Below, one piece after another: positions 49,301 through 53,000 of a DNA stretch of 64,000 nt; within the stretch, counting starts at the first letter, position 1, and each line of letters starts with the position of its first letter. A program made the translations under genes and the position numbers. Source of the stretch: Fragum whitleyi (Eukaryota; Mollusca; Bivalvia; Cardiida; Cardiidae); contig OX411544.1 of NCBI GenBank assembly GCA_948146395.1, positions 32,880,457-32,944,456 of the forward strand, read 5' to 3'. The notes under the pieces were generated by a model. It did not search any database and was not told the origin of the DNA. It saw only the letters and a list, made by a program, of their open reading frames with translations.

Positions 49301-52189
49301 CTATATCCCCTGCCAAAGTAGGAGTATTCTGTGTTCAGCATGGCAAGGGTTAAGACTAATTTTAGGGTTTTGCAGAATTTATTTATATTGACAGAATTAA
49401 TTGATAGAATTAAATCAAGAGGAAATATAAGAACCATTTTGGATAAAAAAAATATGTAACTTATATGTTTAGTTGTAAGTAAATTCACTGTAATACTCAT
49501 ATCACCAGAATTTTCTTTTACTCAAATTGCAGATGACGGAAAAAATTCAAGTTTGGGAAACTTGAATTAATACCTAAAAGCTTGTGCATAAAAATGTTAG
49601 AAAACCAAGTCTTCTAAATGCACTAAGTGATTTACAAGGCTACTTAATGTGAGATCGTTGAGAGTTATACACATATAGTTTCATTTCCATAAGGTTTTTA
49701 ATTGGACCATTCTTTAATTTTGTTGTTTTTCATTAGATATTGAGAAAAAATATTTGAAATGTTCTTTCATTCTTCAGGCCGCTGTCATAGCGCAGTTGGT
49801 AGCGCGTCGGACTGTTAATCTAGAGGTCCCGGGTTCGATTCCCGATGGCGGCACTCATTCTTTCCGACTATTTGTCTCTCACCAATTGGTTGATAATCGT
49901 AAACCTATGTGAGATAGTAGCTGGAGGCTAGGAAAGAATGTGGTGGTTGTACTGGTAAGAGAAATACCAGGAAACCATTGTTAGGTGCTCCAGCCGCCGC
50001 GATATAACTGCAATAATGTTGAAAGCGGCATTAAACTCCATTCAATCAATTCAATCTTTCATTCTTCATTATTTCAGGGGTCGACAAGGAAGACAAAGAG
50101 AAACCAGGAGCAGGAAGGGGACGGGGTAGGGGACGAGGGAGGGGAAGGGGCAGGGGAAGAGCAAAAGAAAGGGCAAGAACCAATTCAGATGAAAGCAGAA
50201 AAGTCGAAAACCAACACGATTTGTTAGTGATTAAGATAGATAACACACCCGGTAAAGGAGAATCGTCTGTTGAAGTAGAATACTCAGATTCTGAAACTCC
50301 GATTATCACAACACGTAAACCGGGACAGCGTCCAGCAGGACATCCACAAACCCCCGGTGACAAGGATGAATTATGGTGGGACGAAGACTTCGAAGATATA
50401 CCTCTAACAAGTACAGAACCTGATAATGCTGATGCTCACATTGAAGAGATTCTGAGTGATCCTCAGGAGGACGAGGGTGAGTTCCACGATAGCCAGGGTG
50501 AGTTTATCGAGGATGGACAGTTTGAGGATATCGACGGTTTTCATGTGAGTATGGCGAGAAATGGTCGTGATAGGATCAGCCAGGATACAGATGAATGGGA
50601 GGATTGTGAGGAGGAAGAGTTTATAGGGACCCAAGGCTCAAGTGACAGCAGGGGAGCTCAGAGCCAGAACACTAACCATTCCTTATCACCAGAAGATGCT
50701 CTTAGATTAAACATGAATGCAAAGAACCTTAACCCCGATGCCCCTGTATTTACCCCTACCTCTCCCCTATCACCTCTATCTCCAGACATGATGAAGACCC
50801 CTGAAGGTCATGTGAAGGTCCCGGATTGGGCAGCTGCAATGAAAACCCCAACAAGTCCTGGTAATAACATATCATTTAGCTCGGTAAGCCCTCTCTCCAA
50901 TGTCAACAGCCCTGACAGTCCTAAAGGAACATCGAAAGGGAGCCAGAGAAAAATTGCTGATGATTTCTCTCCTGATGAAAAGAAAGGTTGTAAAGTTTCA
51001 GAGAAAGATGGGAAAAAGTCTCCATCAACGAAAAATAGCGAGGATTCAAAAAAAGAATCTTCAGATGAAAAACAATCTGAGATTGACAAATCTCAAACTG
51101 ACAATGTTTCCCAAATCAGTGATGGTGCTAATGACAAATTGGACAGTGAGTCCAGACTAGAAATAAAAGAATCAAAACAATCTTCTGACAACAGTGGTGT
51201 TGAGTCCATTGATAAGACAGATTCCAGTGAAGTGGATGAAGTCCCTGATAATGTAACAGAAGAGCAGATGGCCAAACCTGATGAATCAGGACAATCAGAC
51301 AGTAAAACTGCTGATTCTTCCACAGATGTAGTGAAGGATGCTACTGATGAAGGTACTGCTGACACACAGATAGAGGGGGAGACGAAAAGTACCGAGGAAG
51401 AGTCTACTGATAAACCTGCACCCACTGATGGTAAACAGCTTTAGATTTCTGTTGTATTTAGGGTAATGGACCCGTAATAGTTATGCAATATTTCGGAACT
51501 CATAATCTTTCACAATGTTAACTGAGGTTTCCTAATGAAATCATTAGGAAACCCTGGTTAACATTGTTAAAGTTTATGACTTCCAAACCGTTGCAGAACT
51601 ATCAAAGTTCCAGTACCTTAACTGCTTTCCTGATGACTGACTAGTTTTCATAGATTGTTTATGGTAAAAAGGAAAACAACATCTGTCACCTTTAGACTAG
51701 TAATTATAAGAACTTTCTTATCTGCATCCTAATTATATGGCAATTTTTTTTTTATGTTTCCAGATCATGGTTACCTCTAAAGGTGTAAAATGAAAGTAAT
51801 GTTTCTAAAAATTGCAGATGGTAGTGGCATTTGTGTTCAATAAATCTATCTTGGTACAATATGTCTAGTATATCAAGAAAAAATATTTAACTTCAATTCA
51901 GCCATTACAAAGAGAAGCCCTGCCCCTTGGGTGTTTGCAAAATCTTCTGATTTTGATTAGTCCATAACTTTGTGATCTTCGAAAAAACTTTTGTAAAGAA
52001 TATTCCTTCGGCCAGACACAACAACATATTAAAACAGTAATTAAGGTAATTAAACATCTGCTGACTTTGTTATCAGCAAATATTATTAATTTTTTCATTT
52101 AGATTTTTCTCTAGTTCAGCCTGATATCTATATTTTCAGGAAACATTGAATCGGAAGCATCTGTAGACAACAAGGAAGCTACAGAATGA
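25173..52189 (+). CDS. CCDC9: CCDC9/CCDC9B-family RNA-binding protein, 11-exon gene
   Basis: Join of 25173-25184, 27636-27758, 29050-29196, 30403-30537, 37125-37862, 39495-39743, 40989-41167, 43582-43622, 46711-46791, 50078-51430 and 52140-52189. All introns are GT-AG and the phases match throughout, giving about 1035 residues. Seen: a charged N-terminal helix (KEEKEALLSKKMEAIRKKND, residues 20-39) matching the CCDC9 N-terminal coiled coil. Next come an Arg/Asp/Asn-rich stretch (about 325-370), PPPDPSYNFLSDRSRE (387-402), a Trp block ending GEWKRAWDAEK (517-527), eight GR repeats (581-596), DELWWDEDFEDIP (665-677), a PAM2-like motif (784-795) and a Ser/Asp/Glu-rich tail. Known: vertebrate CCDC9 is annotated as a probable exon-junction-complex component and is about half this length. 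Inferred: a nuclear/cytoplasmic mRNP factor, probably the single invertebrate homologue of CCDC9 and CCDC9B. The paralogue assignment is open; the family assignment is firm. Confidence 0.85.
26017..26165 (+). repeat. Detached degenerate copy of the start-codon array unit
   Basis: Shares the GTGTATAACTAGTGTACAAC to GCTGGTAGACA unit order. ATGGCTAACCAG (ATG at 26057) is followed by the poor donor GTGCCC and a poly-A stretch. Confidence 0.75.
26176..26333 (+). repeat. tRNA-derived SINE family 2
   Basis: CTTGGAGGTCTAGTGGTATA resembles a tRNA 5' half. The body TTAATAGCCAGCCCC to GGGTAGTAGTGGGT is shared with the window start. Confidence 0.5.
26335..26578. mobile_element. Palindromic MITE, about 244 bp
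   Basis: GGGCCTGAGGTTATAAAACT with inverse AGTTTTATAACCACAGGCCC. Inner stem AAAAGATAATATTAATAAGT and its inverse. Confidence 0.65.
26800..26960. repeat. Hairpin segment with shared AAGAAATTGCTT core
   Basis: AACATTGTGGAAAAGAAGAA with inverse TTCTTATCCAACAATGTT. Core shared with the piggyBac-like MITE at 12390. Confidence 0.5.
27178..27333. mobile_element. Long palindrome in intron 1
   Basis: AATCGTTTGTTTCAGTGTAA with inverse TTACACTGAAACAAACGATT; arms of about 75 bp around GGCAGAGCC. A decayed homologue is at 40085-40205. Confidence 0.75.
27334..27590 (+). repeat. Companion segment of the palindrome, with two TGACGTCA sites
   Basis: TGACGTCA at 27434-27441 and 27462-27469. GATTATCAAGTGATAATCTA hairpin. 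Homologous DNA follows the palindrome copy at 40205-40450, and an inverted fragment lies at 38165-38290, so the whole is one dispersed element. Confidence 0.55.
27636..27758 (+). CDS. CCDC9: Exon 2: N-terminal coiled-coil helix (residues 5-45)
   Basis: 41 codons, phase 0 at both ends, between the acceptor ttcatttccag and the donor GAG/GTAATA. It encodes GYNDGADLFLDILTKEEKEA followed by a Lys/Arg/Leu-rich helix ending RQRHE. The spacing of hydrophobic residues in the KEEKEALLSKKMEAIRKK stretch matches the most conserved part of CCDC9 proteins. This exon identifies the gene. Confidence 0.88.
27784..28292 (-). mobile_element. MITE D interrupted by family 8 HINE-like element
   Basis: CCTTGTTATGCTGAATAAAA on the left, CACATGTGTTAAGGCTGATC and AAATATTCAGCATAATAAGG on the right; 27904-28190 is the insert. 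Confidence 0.55.
27904..28190 (-). mobile_element. HINE-like element, family 8, minus strand, nested
   Basis: AACTAGACTGTCACAAAGAG is the reverse of the family end; GGGTATAAT is at the other side. Lies in intron 2. Confidence 0.65.
28715..28910. promoter_or_regulatory. GC-richer island with NRF-1-like half-site and hairpin inside intron 2
   Basis: It contains GCATGCGCAT (28721-28730), ACGCACGTGCC, and AACCATCTTG, which resembles a reverse YY1 site. An 11-bp inverted repeat CCAAGGGTTCT / AGAACCCTTGG and a donor-like ACG/GTAAGA follow. It could be an internal promoter with an alternative first exon, or a decayed repeat. Weak. Confidence 0.25.
29050..29196 (+). CDS. CCDC9: Exon 3: end of helix and basic linker (residues 46-94)
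   Basis: 49 codons, phase 0, between the acceptor tttttttctag and the donor AAG/GTAAGC. It begins EIQVEKR, which completes the CCDC9-type helix from exon 2. A Pro/Gln/Lys-rich linker without a recognisable fold follows (SPRKGAQSPKKEMK). Confidence 0.83.
29398..29540. repeat. Decayed part of MITE T
   Basis: GCACAGGCTG, AAATTGTTGGAAACATCATG and CACAGGCTGAT as in the right half of MITE T. Confidence 0.4.
29541..30114. other. No exon or repeat recognised in this part of intron 3
   Basis: AT-rich with frequent stops. Confidence 0.5.
30115..30375 (-). repeat. Dispersed repeat U, minus copy
   Basis: AACTTGCATTTCCGTTTGAA, AACAAGGCAAACAGAGGTTA and GGCAGAGCCTTG match 39775-39970 inverted. Related short stretch at 43365-43450. 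Confidence 0.5.
30403..30537 (+). CDS. CCDC9: Exon 4: basic low-complexity linker (residues 95-139)
   Basis: 45 codons, phase 0, between the acceptor cttatttcag and the donor CAG/GTTTGT. Rich in Lys, Arg and Asp. It ends with GRGKQLARMSKKELKAQ, likely basic and RNA- or protein-contacting. No domain recognised. Confidence 0.8.
30569..30812 (+). mobile_element. MITE D in intron 4
   Basis: CCCTTGTCATGCTGAACCCA, CCGCACATATGTGCAG and CAACAAGGGTAATG. Confidence 0.6.
31016..32039 (+). mobile_element. HINE/Helentron-like element, family 3 (upstream partner)
   Basis: Same termini and cores as 14603-15663: AGCTCCACTGGCTGAAAGCC start, CCATTCATGGCTTTCTAGTT end. Confidence 0.72.
32041..33159 (+). mobile_element. 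HINE/Helentron-like element, family 4, head-to-tail with family 3
   Basis: Begins AGCTCACCTGAGCACATTGT at the first base after the previous element. Six 145-bp cores carry AAGGATCCGTGCCATATCAC. Ends CAGGTGAGCGATCTAGGACC, ATCATGGTCC and CCTTGTTT. It shares both termini with family 1 but not the core. Overlapping short frames in the cores are artefacts. Confidence 0.72.
33160..34308. other. No exon; decayed hairpin repeats
   Basis: 33761-33825 and 33895-33960 resemble the hairpin at 14041. The rest is AT-rich. Confidence 0.5.
34309..34372. repeat. C27-A37 homopolymer block
   Basis: 27 C followed directly by 37 A; the lengths are doubtful. Confidence 0.95.
34555..36673 (+). mobile_element. Outer HINE-like element split by a family 6 element
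   Basis: Starts near TTTCATCTCCTCAGACCC with hairpin TCAGAC / GTCTGA and a GTCCATTCTGTCTATCC head. Resumes at 36481 and ends GGCTCATTTACAGGGCCTCT then TGTTTT. The insert occupies 35080-36480. Confidence 0.5.
35080..36480 (+). mobile_element. HINE/Helentron-like element, family 6, nested
   Basis: Starts ATCCCCCGCCGAA, G26 run, CCGTCCGTCCGTCC head. Seven cores of about 167 bp (GAAACTTGGCACACAGCTTC, then ACTACAATGAGGAC). Ends TTCGGCGGGGGATAT, hairpin AATTC-AAC-GAATT and TGCTTGTT. Subterminal CCCCCGCCGAA is inverted at the 3' end. Confidence 0.75.
36748..36991. mobile_element. Palindromic MITE T
   Basis: TGAGCCTGTGCGTGACATTT start, ACACAGGCTC end, inner CAGTCTGTGCCGCCACACAG. Confidence 0.7.
37125..37862 (+). 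CDS. CCDC9: Exon 5: large Arg/Asp/Asn-rich exon (residues 140-385)
   Basis: 246 codons, phase 0. The donor GAT/GTGAGT is strong. The acceptor tgtcgtag has a weak pyrimidine tract, so the 5' boundary is the least certain in the gene. It contains HVSFEDEEHVSPP, a helical block IDREIELLREQEKNN, and then a run of degenerate short repeats built on D-N-R-D-M-R and R-D-N-Y-R-D (about 283-349). The composition is typical of disordered, RNA-associated segments. The open frame runs on past the donor to 37980; those extra 39 codons are treated as intron. Confidence 0.8.
38165..38290 (-). repeat. Fragment of the intron 1 dispersed element
   Basis: GGTAGATTATCATTTGATAA and CCCAGCTTTCATTCATTTCA are the inverse of 27480-27560. 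Confidence 0.45.
38345..38576 (+). mobile_element. HINE-like fragment
   Basis: GGGCGAGCGAGCC, TCTGTCTATCTGTCAG head, AACGGATTTCAAAATAACTT, AAGGTCAAGGTCAA. No clear 3' end. Confidence 0.35.
38577..38650. mobile_element. Hairpin MITE P copy
   Basis: GAGGGGTCAGGGCAACACTA with inverse ending TGCTCTGCCCCCTC. Confidence 0.7.
38651..39387. other. No exon or repeat recognised in this part of intron 5
   Basis: AT-rich. Confidence 0.5.
39495..39743 (+). CDS. CCDC9: Exon 6: PPPDPSYNFLSDRSRE block and Asn tract (residues 386-468)
   Basis: 83 codons, phase 0, between the acceptor cccgttttcag and the donor CAG/GTGAGA. The opening GPPPDPSYNFLSDRSRE resembles a conserved Pro-Asp-Pro/Phe-Leu-Ser block of CCDC9. 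After it come a Lys/Glu stretch and an Asn-rich tract (two runs of five to six Asn), probably a lineage-specific codon-repeat expansion. Confidence 0.83.
39775..39970 (+). repeat. Dispersed repeat U, plus copy
   Basis: Palindrome ATGAAAAAAATATCT / AGATATTTTTTTCAT around GGCTCTGCCAAGACAATTAT. Matches 30115-30375 inverted. Confidence 0.5.
40085..40450 (+). repeat. Decayed copy of the intron 1 palindrome element
   Basis: CAGTGTAAGATTGATTTACC, GTGAACAACATAAGC / GCTTTTGTTGTTCAC, then ATTTCTTGATAAACCACCAA as at 27555-27580. Confidence 0.55.
40591..40973 (+). mobile_element. HINE-like element, 3'-truncated, next to exon 7
   Basis: TTATGCCCACGCATCGAAAG with GGGGGCAT, CTGTCTGTCTGTTTGC head, two cores (AACTTTACATTACCAATATT). 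Core sequence runs to about 15 bases before the exon 7 acceptor; no terminal hairpin. Confidence 0.5.
40989..41167 (+). CDS. CCDC9: Exon 7: conserved Trp/Arg/Glu block (residues 469-527)
   Basis: 59 codons plus two bases. Acceptor atttctgtacag, donor AA/GTAAGA. It encodes MSMMMTGKERRQYSEWRNER, then a helix and GEWKRAWDAEK. The W-x2-ER-x(n)-GEW-x2-WDAEK arrangement is the second diagnostic block of CCDC9. Phase 2 at the 3' end matches exon 8. The sequence just upstream of the acceptor is transposon-derived up to about 15 bases away. Confidence 0.87.
41563..43149 (+). mobile_element. HINE/Helentron-like element, family 1, with internal duplication
   Basis: Same ends and cores as 770-2402 in the opposite orientation. 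About 340 bp is repeated at 42440-42735 and 42780-43080; the join is at CTGCCTACCAAGTTTG. Confidence 0.75.
43150..43581. other. End of intron 7, no further exon
   Basis: 43365-43450 shares GGCAGAGCC and GATAAATTCTCCCAACCTC with repeat U. Confidence 0.45.
43582..43622 (+). CDS. CCDC9: Exon 8: 41-bp micro-exon (residues 528-541)
   Basis: The first base completes Asn528; 13 codons follow, FGDELHMEPAQRP, then one base. Acceptor aaatttcag, donor CCAG/GTATTA. It continues directly from WDAEK, and both flanking phases fit. Reading on into the intron gives only a long hydrophobic non-conserved frame, so the donor is preferred. Confidence 0.72.
43797..44030 (+). mobile_element. MITE D in intron 8
   Basis: ATTGTCATGCTGAACC start, CCTGCACATATGTGCAG centre, GAGCATGACAAGGG end. 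Confidence 0.6.
44730..44969. mobile_element. Palindromic MITE T
   Basis: TGAGTCTGTGTGTGACATTT start, TCACTCACAGACTCA end, inner CTGTGCACATGCACAG. Confidence 0.68.
45619..45685. mobile_element. Hairpin MITE Q copy
   Basis: GCTCAGCATTAAACAGTTGT with TACAACTTTTTCATGCTGAG. Confidence 0.65.
46070..46240. repeat. Decayed palindromic MITE
   Basis: Resembles 24127 and 55790: TTTCCTCTAATAAGATGTCA with an inner TCTAAATAATCATTAAATGA hairpin. Confidence 0.35.
46711..46791 (+). CDS. CCDC9: Exon 9: Gly/Arg/Asp-rich segment (residues 542-568)
   Basis: 81 bases, phase 1 at both ends. Acceptor cttaatttaag, donor AAAG/GTAGTT. It encodes AGRIGSGRFDRGERDDRQRG and then DAPGTMK. It leads into the RG tract of exon 10, which supports the join. 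Confidence 0.75.
47096..47163. mobile_element. Hairpin MITE Q copy, decayed
   Basis: CAGCATGACACAGTTGTAAC with CAGTTACAGCTATTTCAGGC. Confidence 0.5.
47164..48503. other. No exon or repeat recognised in this part of intron 9
   Basis: AT-rich with frequent stops in all frames. Confidence 0.5.
48504..48838. mobile_element. Palindromic element S, second copy
   Basis: CAGGGGTGTGGAAATATAGA start, TTCCTCACCCCTG end, CCAGCATTTTCTTCATTTAA centre; no clear flanking repeat. Confidence 0.6.
49147..49351 (-). mobile_element. MITE D, minus strand
   Basis: CATGCTGAATAAAAACTGG, CACATATGTGCAGG and GTTCAGCATGGCAAGGGTTA. Confidence 0.55.
49777..50054 (+). repeat. Full-length tRNA-derived SINE (family 1) with 14-bp TSD
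   Basis: The tRNA-like head (49778-49852) has A box TAGCGCAGTTGG (49788-49799) and a perfect B box GGTTCGATTCC (49832-49842). The acceptor stem pairs GCCGCTG with TGGCGGC. The GTT anticodon position resembles tRNA-Asn, but the anticodon stem does not close, so this is not a working tRNA gene. The body and a GCGGCATTAAACTCC tail follow. Perfect target-site duplication TCTTTCATTCTTCA at 49763-49776 and 50055-50068, 9 bp before exon 10. Confidence 0.85.
50078..51430 (+). CDS. CCDC9: Exon 10: RG tract, acidic domain, PAM2-like motif, Ser/Asp/Glu tail
   Basis: The largest coding exon (residues 569-1019). It starts G-V-D-K-E-D-K-E-K and then eight GR dipeptides (50113-50160). Next comes a Trp/acidic block (DELWWDEDFEDIP), an acidic stretch ending DEWEDCEEEEF, and SPEDALRLNMNAKNLNPDAP with FTPTSPLSPLSP, which contains the PAM2-like core. 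The tail is rich in Ser, Lys, Asp and Glu and lacks hydrophobic clusters, so it is probably disordered. The acceptor ttatttcag lies 9 bp after a SINE target-site duplication. The 3' donor GATG/GTAAAC is moderate; without splicing, translation stops at TAG 51442-51444. Confidence 0.87.
51431..51844 (+). promoter_or_regulatory. Alternative C-terminus and 3' UTR with AATAAA at 51839
   Basis: If the exon 10 donor is skipped, the frame adds Gly-Lys-Gln-Leu and stops at 51442-51444, giving a 1023-residue isoform. AATAAA at 51839-51844 follows 395 bases later, with a TG-rich stretch after it. This is the layout of a composite terminal exon with intronic polyadenylation. The UTR contains a long palindromic MITE (51459-51620). 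Confidence 0.5.
51459..51620. mobile_element. Palindromic MITE R in the alternative 3' UTR
   Basis: GGGTAATGGACCCGTAATAG to CAGTACCTT, centre AGGTTTCCTAATGAAATCAT / TTAGGAAACC. Would fold into a long hairpin in the unspliced transcript. Confidence 0.65.
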
Positions 52190-52222
52190 GGTTAGAGGGA
52201 GGTTCGATGGTACAAAGTTCTG
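52140..52222 (+). CDS. CCDC9: Exon 11: last coding exon (residues 1020-1035) and start of 3' UTR
   Basis: Acceptor tatattttcag. It joins the phase-1 end of exon 10 to give GNIESEASVDNKEATE and stop TGA 52187-52189. The composition continues the acidic/polar tail, which supports the join. A strong donor TG/GTGAGT follows at 52223, 33 nt after the stop. A 3' UTR intron is therefore likely, and the distance is too short to trigger junction-dependent decay under the usual 50-55 nt rule. Confidence 0.62.
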
Positions 52223-52530
52223 GTGAGTGGTCTCTCTGCCCTGTGTTCAGGATGCCAATACTGTACAATTTTTCCAAATTATTCCCTGTTTTTCACATGC
52301 AGATGCATGTAAAACAGGCAATAATTTGAAAATAATTTGCAACATTTTTTCACCCTTAATGCAGGGCTGGATAACCCTTTCCATTTTTTTGAAAATTTAG
52401 ACTAGTTCAAATGGAAAAGGTTGCAGAGAACGAAAGAATAGATAGGAGTTATTAGAAATTAAATCCACTATGAGGTAGAAAATATAATGGGAAAAGGAAA
52501 AAAAATCTTGTTAAAGGCAATTTCTTTTAA

Positions 52531-52990
52531 TATGCCGCTGAAGGTGAAAGTATATTGGTTTATGAGCCTGTGCTTGAGATTTCCAACAATTTAAATATGT
52601 GCCAAGCATCTACTCTGGCCAGCCTGTGCATCCACACAGTCTGACCAGAGTCTTTACTTTGCGTTTAGTGGATAGATAAGGTTTCAAAATATCTGTAGAC
52701 CATCAGGTAACTTTATATTTACAGGTTGTGGCTGTCTACGCTGCTCAGTGTATGCACCTCACAAACATTTCAAATTTTTGGAAATGTCACACACAGGCTC
52801 ATATCATCTTCTCTGCCTGTCTACTCATCAGTAAGCCCATCTTTTCATAGGTCCACTTTTTGTGACCACTACTCCTTCATTATGAGTAGATTTGTATAGA
52901 AATTTCACAGAATGTTCCTCATCATGTGAGCTTTCGCATATCTCCGGGTTTTTTGTCACATAAAAAGAAGCCTTTAATGGAAAATATCCT
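52531..52990 (+). mobile_element. Family 7 HINE-like fragment split by MITE T
   Basis: TAATATGCCGCTGAAGGTGA then, after the MITE, ATCATCTTCTCTGCCTGTCT; together these align to the family 7 head at 53231-53280. Confidence 0.5.
52563..52801. mobile_element. Palindromic MITE T, TA-flanked, nested
   Basis: TGAGCCTGTGCTTGAGATTT start, CACACAGGCTCA end, TA on both sides. Confidence 0.7.
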
Positions 52991-53000
52991 GTGGCAATAT

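Noticed and set aside
49778..49852. A tRNA-Asn-like gene with good A and B boxes
   Set aside because: The anticodon stem does not pair (CGGAC against CTAGA), and the same sequence heads a SINE with a tail and a 14-bp target duplication; sister copies occur elsewhere.
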